Source: Cyanobium sp. Aljojuca 7A6 (GTDB lineage: Bacteria > Cyanobacteriota > Cyanobacteriia > PCC-6307 > Cyanobiaceae). Taken from it: a stretch of 64,000 nucleotides of DNA. The position numbers and the translations under genes are program-made. A model generated the notes under the pieces. It had not been told where the DNA came from and ran no database searches. It saw nothing but the letters and a program-made list of their open reading frames with translations. This document shows, in pieces, positions 17,209 to 24,560 of this stretch (within the stretch, counting starts at the first letter, position 1; each line of letters begins with the position of its first letter). The stretch is taken from positions 62,001-126,000 of the forward strand of contig NZ_JAGQCY010000008.1 in assembly GCF_024346455.1 (NCBI RefSeq), in the 5' to 3' direction.

Positions 17209-18450
17209 TCAGATGACGGTGAGAATGGGGATCGCCACTTTCACTGGGACGTCGATCCTGCCTCTGAGCTGGGCCTTCACTTCGCCCGCCAGGTTCCATG
17301 GAAGCACAAGGAGCTCATCAGGCTGCCGCTCTAAGAGATCATCAACACCAATGATGGGAATGTGGCTTCCTGGCAACCATTTTCCGATCTTGCTGGGGGC
17401 AAGATCGGCCACCGCTTCCAGCAGGTCGCTGCGGATGCCGGCGAAATTCAGCAGGGTGTTTCCCTTGGCTGCGGCACCATAGGCAAGCACCCGTTTACCG
17501 GACCGGCGAGCAGCCAGCAGATACTCCATAAGCGCAAACTTGGCTTCCAAGGCTCGTTCCTGGCAGCGGACGTAGGCCTCCAGCGACGTGAGCCCGGCTA
17601 CGGACTCCTCCGCCAGGACCCCCTCCACAGCATCCCGTTCGTGCGGCGTCTGGGCAGCAGCGGCAGGATCCCCGCTACGGGCTAGCCATACCCGCAGGCT
17701 GCCACCGTGGGTGGTGATCTGCTCGGCGTCGAGCACCATCAGCCCGGCATCCTCAGCCATTCGCTGCAGAGTCGTGAGGCTCAGGTAGCTGTAGTGCTCG
17801 TGATAGATCGTGTCGAACTGGTTTCCGTCTAGCAATCGCAACAAATGGGGAAACTCCACAGAGGCCACACCAGAGGGCTTCAGGACACGGAAAATGGCCG
17901 CTAGAAAGTCATTGATATCTGGGACATGCGCGAGCACGTTGTTGGCCACCAAAAGATCGGCCCGGTAACCCTGGGAAACCAGCTCGGCGGCAAAGCCGCC
18001 ACCGAAGAATCGCTCGCGTGTATCGATGCCTTTGCTCCTCGCAGCCTTCGCCGTTGCACGGGTTGGTTCGATACCGAGGCACGGAATCCCTTGTGCCTTC
18101 ACGTACTGGAGCAGATAGCCATCGTTGCTGGCCACCTCCACAACCAGACTGCCGGGACCGAGCGAAAGGCGCTCGACGGCCGCCTTGACGAACCGCTCCG
18201 CATGTTGACACCAGGTGATCGACGTGCTGGAAAAGTAGGCATAATCCGCAGTGAACAATTCATCCGCTGGTGCATGCATGGGCAACTGCACGAGCCAGCA
18301 GTTTGAGCACACATAAACGCGCAGCGGAAACGTAACTTCCGGCAGACTCAGCTTCGCCTCGCACAGGTAGGCATTGCTGGGCGGCTGATGGCCGAGATCA
18401 ATGACTTCATGCTGCAGTGCAGTTGCGCAGTGTCGGCAGTGGTGGGTCAC
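17209..18450 (-). CDS. NDP-hexose C-methyltransferase (TylC3/TcaB9-like)
   Basis: About 413 residues in the three-part layout of sugar C-methyltransferases. An N-terminal zinc finger has Cys5, Cys8, Cys48 and Cys51 (CRHC and CSNC) with GHQPPSNAYL between. A SAM domain with VVEVASNDGYLLQYV follows, and the signature YHEHYSYLSL. The C-terminal Rossmann-like region has VLAYGAAAKGNTLLNF. The family adds a methyl to C-3 of a 4-keto deoxysugar nucleotide, giving branched sugars. It starts with GTG in a GTGA overlap with the epimerase gene, consistent with consecutive steps. Substrate assignment is inference. Confidence 0.87.
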   Translation of the reverse strand: MTHHCRHCATALQHEVIDLGHQPPSNAYLCEAKLSLPEVTFPLRVYVCSNCWLVQLPMHAPADELFTADYAYFSSTSITWCQHAERFVKAAVERLSLGPGSLVVEVASNDGYLLQYVKAQGIPCLGIEPTRATAKAARSKGIDTRERFFGGGFAAELVSQGYRADLLVANNVLAHVPDINDFLAAIFRVLKPSGVASVEFPHLLRLLDGNQFDTIYHEHYSYLSLTTLQRMAEDAGLMVLDAEQITTHGGSLRVWLARSGDPAAAAQTPHERDAVEGVLAEESVAGLTSLEAYVRCQERALEAKFALMEYLLAARRSGKRVLAYGAAAKGNTLLNFAGIRSDLLEAVADLAPSKIGKWLPGSHIPIIGVDDLLERQPDELLVLPWNLAGEVKAQLRGRIDVPVKVAIPILTVI

Positions 18451-18995
18451 AGCAGGCGCTCCAGGAGAGGCAGCGACCGGTCACGCTCACTCAAGTCCCT
18501 GGGTTGCATCGGCCAGTCGATGCCGAGCTGGGGATCATCCCATCGCACACCCGTCTCGTCCGAAGGGTGATAAGGAGCCCCGTGAAGGTAAAGCAGGGTA
18601 CTGTCCGGCTCCAGCACCTGAAACCCATGGGCACATCCCGTGGGGATCAGCAGTGAGTTCCCCGCTTCGGCACTGAGGTCCACCGCCACCCACAGGCCAC
18701 GCGTCGGGGAGCCCCGCCGCAGGTCAACGGCCACGTCCCATACACGCCCCACCACGCAGGTGACCAATCGGACCTCTGGAGGCGCCCCCCGTTGGAGATG
18801 CAGGCCTCGAAGCGTTCCGGGGCTTGGGTTGTGGCTGAGATTCACCTGCTCGATCGGCCGATCCCCTCCCCAGAGCTGGTTCCATTCCTCGCGCCGGAAG
18901 ACATTCAGAAAGCTGCCACGGTGATCGCCATGCGGCCGGCGGCTGATCTCCACCACTCCCTCGAGGGCCGTGGCGCGGTGACTGATCACGGCCAT
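18447..18995 (-). CDS. dTDP-4-dehydrorhamnose 3,5-epimerase family protein
   Basis: About 182 residues, RmlC-like cupin. The active-site RGLHLQRG, DVAVDLRRGSPT, IPTGCAHGFQVL and a WDDPQLGIDWP ending are all present, and the tyrosine-containing LLYLHGAPYHP segment is kept. The lysine of the usual QGKLVR segment is replaced (PEVRLVTC). A second, standard RfbC lies at 22.5 kb, so this copy probably acts on a different 4-keto sugar, likely that of the adjacent C-methyltransferase. The ATG at 18995 lies one base after the stop of the upstream gene; a longer N-terminus would overlap that gene. Confidence 0.86.
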   Translation of the reverse strand: MAVISHRATALEGVVEISRRPHGDHRGSFLNVFRREEWNQLWGGDRPIEQVNLSHNPSPGTLRGLHLQRGAPPEVRLVTCVVGRVWDVAVDLRRGSPTRGLWVAVDLSAEAGNSLLIPTGCAHGFQVLEPDSTLLYLHGAPYHPSDETGVRWDDPQLGIDWPMQPRDLSERDRSLPLLERLL

Positions 18996-18996
18996 C

Positions 18997-19998
18997 TCAG
19001 GCGAGAGCGGGCCGACGCAGCACGGTGAAGGCATCGAGATCCTCCAGACCCCAGCCATCGGCGAGGCCACTGAGGCGCTGAAACGCCACGTCCAGACCGG
19101 CCTCCTCTGCAAACCCTCGCATCCGCTCGGCGGTCATGTCGCTGCGGTTGCCGGGATTGTGGGCCCAGTCGCTGTTGGGAGCAACCGTCCCGTAGTTGGA
19201 GTGGTGCAGGAACGCACTTCCACCGGGCCGCAGGACCCGCGCAATCTCATGGACATAGGCGCGCACCACGGACGAATCGAAATGAACCATGGAATCAAAG
19301 GAATAGACAAGGGAATGGGAACTCGCATCGACCATCGAGAGGGAATCACCATTGGTAACGAAGTAGCGGAATGTGCAGCCATCACGCTGCTCACCGAACC
19401 GCTCTCTGCAGGCCTCGATGCAATTGGGATTCACATCAATCAGCGTGATCGATCCAGCCAGCCTACGTAAATGCTCTGTATTGCGGCCATGGCCCGGAGC
19501 AAGCTCAAGAACGTCAGTGAAGTCAAGATCCTTGATGATGGGCCAGATCACCCCCTCCCACTGCTTCTGGATGTAAGGCTCAGCGTCACGGTAATAGTTG
19601 CCTTCTGCATGGGCGTCACGACACTGGGCAATGGTTTTGAGCCGAATCATCTCAAGTGCCACATCACCGCAGACGGAAGCCGCATCCTCCTGATCCAGCC
19701 GCATGGAAGCCTGGAGAAGATCAGTAGCCATTCGAGTCTGAAGCTCCTCCTGGAAGCAGAGAATCACACCACTACGTGTCAGATCATGGGATAGAACCTG
19801 TTCGCGGAGGCTGTCTGGAAAGCCAGCCTTGACGATCCCGATGAGATCAAGCCAGGGCACCAACCGGCCAGGATTTTTCTGGACGCGGTCGATGGCCTGT
19901 CTCCTGGAGGACGGAGGGCGGTTGGCCGTCGAAGCCGCGAGACGGGCCAACTTCCTCCGGATCCTGGCAGCCAGCGAACGCATCGAGATCCGATCCAC
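18997..19998 (-). CDS. Class I SAM-dependent methyltransferase
   Basis: About 333 residues. The first 130 residues are helical and basic without a recognised domain. The catalytic part has DVLELAPGHGRNTEHL (motif I), ITLIDVNPNCIEACRERF, YSFDSMVHFDSSVV and VLRPGGSAFLHHSNYG. Such proteins follow ABC-exporter genes in O-antigen loci and sometimes cap or terminate the chain by methylation; that role is possible here because it is the first gene after the ABC exporter pair and the exporter ATPase has a Wzt-like tail. Start at ATG 19998. Confidence 0.8.
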   Translation of the reverse strand: MDRISMRSLAARIRRKLARLAASTANRPPSSRRQAIDRVQKNPGRLVPWLDLIGIVKAGFPDSLREQVLSHDLTRSGVILCFQEELQTRMATDLLQASMRLDQEDAASVCGDVALEMIRLKTIAQCRDAHAEGNYYRDAEPYIQKQWEGVIWPIIKDLDFTDVLELAPGHGRNTEHLRRLAGSITLIDVNPNCIEACRERFGEQRDGCTFRYFVTNGDSLSMVDASSHSLVYSFDSMVHFDSSVVRAYVHEIARVLRPGGSAFLHHSNYGTVAPNSDWAHNPGNRSDMTAERMRGFAEEAGLDVAFQRLSGLADGWGLEDLDAFTVLRRPALA

Positions 19999-20049
19999 CT
20001 CAGCTCACCATTCTCCCATGACACCTGCCCGGGTGCCAGGCAGGAGCCA

Positions 20050-21306
20050 TCAACGCAAGCTCCAGTTCAACTGTGGCCTGACAGCACCGGGGACCTTATG
20101 CACGGCCCCATGGCGAGCTTCATCATTCAAATCCTCGATCACATCAAAACAGAACTGATCCTGAACATGGAAATGGCAACACTGGGGTATCGGCGTGGTG
20201 GCAGCGAAGTTGACGGAATAGGTTCCTTCGTTCAAAAATCTTGACGGCAGCCAGACCGTCGCATGATGGCGTCCGGGTGAGGCCGGAGGCTGATGAAGGG
20301 GACTAGTGATGAAGGCACACTGGCCAGCCGTGAAGAAATGGAAATTCGGAATCACCGGTCCCGTGGAAGGCTGCATCAGCTCATAGGTCATCTCGATGCC
20401 GAACTCCCTTTCGATATGGGCATAGCTCAACCGTTCGCCGGACCGATCCACCATCCGTGCTCCGAGCATGCGGCAGACTTGGTCACCAAGCGGATCAGCA
20501 GTTAGATCGAGCAGCGAACCTGCCGTTTCTTCGCTGCTGGCGAAATAGGAGGCTGTCACAGATTCGGTGGGACCGATCTGGGTGACCCTGCCATTCTCCA
20601 GCAACATGCAGGTGTCACACAGGGTATTGACCGTGCTGAGGCTGTGGCTCACAAAAAGCACGGTGCGGCCCTGTCCCGTAACATCTTTCATCTTGCCGAG
20701 GCACTTCTTCTGAAATTGAAGATCGCCCACCGCCAGCACTTCATCGATGATCAGGATATCCGGCTCCAGGTGGGCGGCGACAGCAAAGGCCAGGCGCACA
20801 TACATGCCACTGGAATAGCGCTTCACCGGGGTATCGATGAAACGGTGGACTTCCGCAAAATCAACAATCGCATCGAAAACCTGGTCGATCTGCCGGCGGC
20901 GCATTCCCAGCAGCGTGCCATTGAGGTAGATGTTCTCCCGGCCGCTGAGCTCGGGGTGAAAACCTGTGCCCACCTCCAGCAGGGAGCCCACGCGACCACG
21001 GATCTCAGCCATGCCGGTGGTGGGCTCGGTGATCCGTGAAAGGATCTTCAGCAGGGTGCTCTTGCCAGCCCCGTTCCTGCCGATCACCCCAAACACCTTG
21101 CCGCGGGGAACCTCGAAATCCACATCCCGCAGGGCCCAGAAGATCTCACTGCTCATGCGCTGGCGTGGCCCCTTGCTTTGCCAGGGCCAGCGACCCCGGG
21201 AGCCACCCTTGGCTGCATCAGAAGGCTCCACCGAGCCCAGATGATCAATCCTGTACGACTTACCCAGGGAACGAACCGTGACAGCAATCTCTGAGGTCGA
21301 ATTCAT
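20050..21306 (-). CDS. wzt: Polysaccharide ABC transporter ATP-binding protein with Wzt-type C-terminal domain
   Basis: About 418 residues. The nucleotide-binding domain shows Walker A GRNGAGKST (residues 76-84), the signature YSSGMYVRLAFA and Walker B DILIIDEVLAVGD. From about residue 270 a C-terminal beta-rich domain follows, of the kind that in Wzt recognises the finished O-antigen terminus. With the 4-base-overlapping permease it forms an exporter that moves undecaprenyl-linked glycan across the inner membrane. A 40-residue insert before the NBD core is typical of this group. Symbol given by family resemblance. Confidence 0.9.
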   Translation of the reverse strand: MNSTSEIAVTVRSLGKSYRIDHLGSVEPSDAAKGGSRGRWPWQSKGPRQRMSSEIFWALRDVDFEVPRGKVFGVIGRNGAGKSTLLKILSRITEPTTGMAEIRGRVGSLLEVGTGFHPELSGRENIYLNGTLLGMRRRQIDQVFDAIVDFAEVHRFIDTPVKRYSSGMYVRLAFAVAAHLEPDILIIDEVLAVGDLQFQKKCLGKMKDVTGQGRTVLFVSHSLSTVNTLCDTCMLLENGRVTQIGPTESVTASYFASSEETAGSLLDLTADPLGDQVCRMLGARMVDRSGERLSYAHIEREFGIEMTYELMQPSTGPVIPNFHFFTAGQCAFITSPLHQPPASPGRHHATVWLPSRFLNEGTYSVNFAATTPIPQCCHFHVQDQFCFDVIEDLNDEARHGAVHKVPGAVRPQLNWSLR

Positions 21307-22121
21307 ACGATATCGGCAAAGCCCCTTTCAATCTTCTGGAACACGGCCATGCCGATCGCCAGGGAAGCGACCAGCCCCGACAGCATGCTCGCCATCATGG
21401 TGACGGTGATCGGCACACCGCCCAGCACCGACCAGCGGAATCCTTCAATAAGACCGACCGTTGGATTGAGGGAATACAAGAACTGCCATCGCTCAGGGAT
21501 CAAGGAAGACGAGTAGACAATCGGAGTCAGATAGTTCCAGGCCTGCAGGACGAACGGCACCGCGTAGCCGAAGTCACGGTGATAGACATTTAGCGAGGCT
21601 ACGATCAGCGTCAAGCCCAGGCCCATCAGGAAGGCCGCCAGCAGAAAGAACGGAGCGGCCAGCAGATGCCAGCCCAGACCGATGCCGAAGAGGGCCAGCA
21701 GCACCACCAGGACCCCAAGGCTGACCAGTCCATCAACGACCACCGACCCCATCGAGGCCAGGGGAATGATCAGGCGGGGAAAATAAATCTTCGAAAGCAG
21801 GCCGGAATTGGCCACAAGGCTGGTTCCAGCCCTACCGATCGAGTTGCTGAACAGGCTCCAGGGAATCAGACCGGTGAACACCATCAGCAGGTAGGGCTGG
21901 CCATTGCTGGGCAGACGGGCGAAGTTGCCGAACAGCACGGCGAAGATGATGGCGGGCACGAGCGGCTGCAGGATCACCCAGACCGCCCCGAGACTCGTCT
22001 GCTTGTAGCGCAGCTTGATGTCGCGAAGCGACAGGTAATACAGGAGATCGCGATACTCGACGATCTCCTTCCACTCGAAGAATGAAAAGCGACGCCTGGG
22101 CTGAATGCGAGTGACGCTCAT
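21303..22121 (-). CDS. wzm: Polysaccharide ABC transporter permease (Wzm/TagG-like)
   Basis: About 272 residues with six predicted hydrophobic segments. The N-terminal cytoplasmic part has the family signature SLRDIKLRYKQTSLGAVWVILQP, and the core has FTGLIPWSLFSNSI and VPFVLQAWNYLTPIVYSSSLIP, then LNPTVGLIEGFRW. It forms the transmembrane channel of the glycan exporter with the ATPase whose ATG overlaps its stop by 4 bases. First gene of the minus-strand glycan operon; the 53 bases upstream separate it from psbZ. Confidence 0.92.
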   Translation of the reverse strand: MSVTRIQPRRRFSFFEWKEIVEYRDLLYYLSLRDIKLRYKQTSLGAVWVILQPLVPAIIFAVLFGNFARLPSNGQPYLLMVFTGLIPWSLFSNSIGRAGTSLVANSGLLSKIYFPRLIIPLASMGSVVVDGLVSLGVLVVLLALFGIGLGWHLLAAPFFLLAAFLMGLGLTLIVASLNVYHRDFGYAVPFVLQAWNYLTPIVYSSSLIPERWQFLYSLNPTVGLIEGFRWSVLGGVPITVTMMASMLSGLVASLAIGMAVFQKIERGFADIV

Positions 22122-22174
22122 ACGGCGGCGCTGGGGTGGTCCGGGCAGGCTGTCACGCCGTCACCCTGTCGACC

Positions 22175-22363
22175 TCAGACCACCAGCAGGCTCATGCCCC
22201 AGTTCACCAGCACCAGGGCCACCCAGGCGGCGCCGCCGATCAGGATCAGGCGGTTGGAGCGGCCGCTGTCCTCAGTGCTCGCGTAGAGCACGGGCACTGC
22301 CACGATCAGGGCGAAGGACATCACCACCAAGGCCAGAACGGTGAGGGTGTTGAGGATCTGCAT
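22175..22363 (-). CDS. psbZ: Photosystem II protein PsbZ
   Basis: 62 residues, exactly the family length, with two transmembrane helices: [23 protein letters not shown] at the N-terminus and [23 protein letters not shown] at the C-terminus, joined by the polar [10 protein letters not shown] loop. PsbZ (Ycf9) is a peripheral PSII core subunit near CP43. It lies downstream of rfbC and upstream of the ABC exporter, an odd place, because a decayed psbZ tail remains between mutS and ribH. The 87 bases upstream (22364-22450) contain its presumed promoter; no clear -10 box was found. Confidence 0.93.
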   Translation of the reverse strand: MQILNTLTVLALVVMSFALIVAVPVLYASTEDSGRSNRLILIGGAAWVALVLVNWGMSLLVV

Positions 22364-22450
22364 GGGGCAGGAAGGCGCGAGGCCGGATCAGGCAGCGTTG
22401 GGGATCCTGCCATGCAGCGCGGGGACCTGCCCGCCTCCGGCGGCCATCCT

Positions 22451-23050
22451 TCACACGTTGTCGGGCGCGAACAGATCGCCGGCCGCCGCCAGGGCCCCCA
22501 GGCTGGGGGCAGCGGCGTCCTTGGGCGCCAGCAGGGGCTGGTGGGGCGACGGCAGCTCCCCCAGGGGCCAGTCGATGCCGAGCGCCGGGTCGTTCCAGGC
22601 CAGGGAGCGCTCGCACTCCCGGCTCCAGTAGCCGGCGGTCTTGTACTGCACCTCGGCCACCGCGCTCAGGGTCAGGAAGCCGTGGGCGAAGCCCACCGGC
22701 ACCCAGAGCTGGTGCTGGTTCTCGGCGCTGAGCCGCTCGCCCACCCACTGCCCCAGGGTGGGGGAGTCCAGGCGCAGATCGACGGCCACATCGAAGACCT
22801 CGCCGACGGTGCAGCGCACCAGCTTGCCCTGGGGGTGCGGCGCCCGCTGGAAATGCAGGCCCCGCAGCACGCCCTGCACGGAGCGGGAGTGGTTGTCCTG
22901 CACGAACTCGGGGGCGTCGGCGTCCTCCCGCCCCAGGGCTTCGGCAAAGCGGCGCCGGTTCCAGCTCTCGCTGAACCAGCCCCGCTCGTCGGCATACACC
23001 GCCGGGCTGATCAGCAGGGGGCCTTCGATGGCCAGGAACTGGACGTTCAT
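22451..23050 (-). CDS. rfbC: dTDP-4-dehydrorhamnose 3,5-epimerase
   Basis: About 199 residues with all RmlC hallmarks: [31 protein letters not shown], the substrate-contacting [39 protein letters not shown], and [12 protein letters not shown]. It converts dTDP-4-keto-6-deoxyglucose to the L-lyxo form in dTDP-rhamnose synthesis. The ATG overlaps the rfbA stop (ATGA). rfbB and rfbD are not in the window. Confidence 0.94.
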   Translation of the reverse strand: MNVQFLAIEGPLLISPAVYADERGWFSESWNRRRFAEALGREDADAPEFVQDNHSRSVQGVLRGLHFQRAPHPQGKLVRCTVGEVFDVAVDLRLDSPTLGQWVGERLSAENQHQLWVPVGFAHGFLTLSAVAEVQYKTAGYWSRECERSLAWNDPALGIDWPLGELPSPHQPLLAPKDAAAPSLGALAAAGDLFAPDNV

Positions 23051-23955
23051 CGCTGGGGCTCCAGGGCCTGGTGGTCGCTGGCGGCCTCCTGCAGCAGGCG
23101 CAGCAGGTAGTCGCCGTAGCCGGATTTCTTCAGGGGCAGGGCCAGGCGCTCCAGCTGGCCGTGGTCGATCCAGCCCAGGCGCCAGGCCACCTCCTCGGGG
23201 CAGCCCACCTTGAGGCCCTGGCGCTTCTCGAGGGTGCGGATGTAGCTGGCGGCCTCGTGCAGGGAATCGGGAGTGCCGGTGTCCAGCCAGGCCATGCCGC
23301 GGCCCATCAGCTCCACGCGCAGCAGGCCCTCGTCGAGGTAGAGCTGGTTGAGGTCGGTGATCTCCAGCTCGCCCCGCGGCGATGGCCGCACCTGCCGGGC
23401 CCGTTCCACCACCGTGTGGTCGTAGAAGTACAGCCCCGTCACGGCGTAGCGGCTGCGCGGCCGGGCCGGCTTCTCCTCGATGCTCAGCACCTGGCCATCG
23501 CCGCTGAACTCCACCACCCCGTAGCGCTCCGGATCGCTCACCGGGTAGGCGAACACCGTGGCCCCCGGCCGCTCGCCGTTGGCCCCCTGCAGCTGGGGGA
23601 TCAGGTCGTGGCCGTGGAACAGGTTGTCCCCCAGCACCAGGGCCGCCGGGGCGCCATCGAGGAAATCGGCACCGATCAGGAACGCCTGGGCCAGGCCATC
23701 AGGGCTGGGCTGCACGGCGTAGCGGATCGTCATGCCCCAGGACGATCCGTCCCCCAGCAGCCGCTCAAAGGCGGGCTGGTCGGTGGGGGTGGTGATCACC
23801 AGCACCTCCCGGATGCCCGCCAGCATCAGGGTGCTGAGCGGGTAGTAGATCATCGGTTTGTCGTACACCGGCACCAGCTGCTTGCTGACGGCGGTGGTGA
23901 GGGGCGCCAGGCGCGTGCCGCTGCCCCCCGCCAGGATGAGTCCCTTGCGGTTCAT
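23047..23955 (-). CDS. rfbA: Glucose-1-phosphate thymidylyltransferase
   Basis: About 302 residues: nucleotidyltransferase signature [16 protein letters not shown] with [51 protein letters not shown], and [18 protein letters not shown]. It makes dTDP-glucose from dTTP and glucose-1-phosphate, the first step toward dTDP-rhamnose and related deoxysugars. It overlaps ribH by 4 bases upstream and rfbC by 4 bases downstream, so the three genes should be one transcript. Confidence 0.95.
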   Translation of the reverse strand: MNRKGLILAGGSGTRLAPLTTAVSKQLVPVYDKPMIYYPLSTLMLAGIREVLVITTPTDQPAFERLLGDGSSWGMTIRYAVQPSPDGLAQAFLIGADFLDGAPAALVLGDNLFHGHDLIPQLQGANGERPGATVFAYPVSDPERYGVVEFSGDGQVLSIEEKPARPRSRYAVTGLYFYDHTVVERARQVRPSPRGELEITDLNQLYLDEGLLRVELMGRGMAWLDTGTPDSLHEAASYIRTLEKRQGLKVGCPEEVAWRLGWIDHGQLERLALPLKKSGYGDYLLRLLQEAASDHQALEPQR

Positions 23956-24440
23956 GGCGTCGGCTGCGGCAGCGCGGCCATCAGGCTGCCCATCTCCAGG
24001 GCCTGGAGGCCGTAGCTCCAGCCCAGGTTGCTCTTGATGCCGGCCCGCTCGAGGGCCTGCTGCAGGGTGTCGGTGGTGAGCACCCCGAAGATCACCGGCA
24101 CGCCGGTGTCCCGGGCGACGGCGGCCACCCCCTTGCTCACCTCAGCCACCACCACGTCGAAGTGGGGGGTGTCGCCGCGGATCACCGCCCCCAGGGTGAT
24201 CACCACCTGGTAGCGGCCGCTGGCGGCCAGCCGCTGGGCCACCAGGGGGATCTCGAAGCTGCCCGGCACCCAGGCCACGTCGAGCTGGCTGCTCTCGGGG
24301 CCCACATCAATGCCGTGGCGCGAGAGGGAATCGAGGCAGCCGCTCAGCAGCTTGCCGGTCACCAGATCGTTGAAGCGGGCGATCACCAGGCCGATCCGCA
24401 GACCGGCGACATCGGTGAAACGACCTTCGAAAACCGTCAA
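23952..24440 (-). CDS. ribH: 6,7-dimethyl-8-ribityllumazine synthase
   Basis: About 162 residues. Conserved segments: [53 protein letters not shown], and [21 protein letters not shown]. It condenses 5-amino-6-ribitylamino-uracil with dihydroxybutanone phosphate in riboflavin synthesis. The start is TTG at 24440, giving [10 protein letters not shown], the usual N-terminus; no alternative ATG is in frame. A psbZ relic lies 4 bases upstream. It is followed by rfbA with a 4-base overlap. Confidence 0.93.
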   Translation of the reverse strand: MTVFEGRFTDVAGLRIGLVIARFNDLVTGKLLSGCLDSLSRHGIDVGPESSQLDVAWVPGSFEIPLVAQRLAASGRYQVVITLGAVIRGDTPHFDVVVAEVSKGVAAVARDTGVPVIFGVLTTDTLQQALERAGIKSNLGWSYGLQALEMGSLMAALPQPTP

Positions 24441-24444
24441 GGGA

Positions 24445-24540
24445 TCAGACCACGAAGAAGCTCATGACCCAGTTGAGCAGCATCGGGGCCTCCACCGCCA
24501 GGGACGTGAGGATCTCCCGGGCGGGCCTCCTACGATCGGG
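24445..24540 (-). pseudogene. psbZ: Decayed psbZ (C-terminal relic)
   Basis: Just before ribH the minus strand reads, to a TGA stop, a peptide ending [12 protein letters not shown]. The intact PsbZ ends [13 protein letters not shown]. At base level the last 33 bases agree at 26 positions, including the stop. Further upstream a weaker resemblance (REIL against RLIL; DRRR-PAR against DSGRSNR) suggests up to about 30 codons remain. No start or first helix is left. From recall, picocyanobacteria usually carry psbZ between mutS and ribH, so this looks like the original site. The extent is approximate. Confidence 0.5.
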
Positions 24541-24560
24541 GCGCTCCAGGCGGCGGGCCC

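Noticed and set aside
1-22121. Insertion sequence or integrase next to the glycan locus
   Set aside because: No transposase or recombinase frame and no terminal repeats were seen; transfer is suggested only by base composition.
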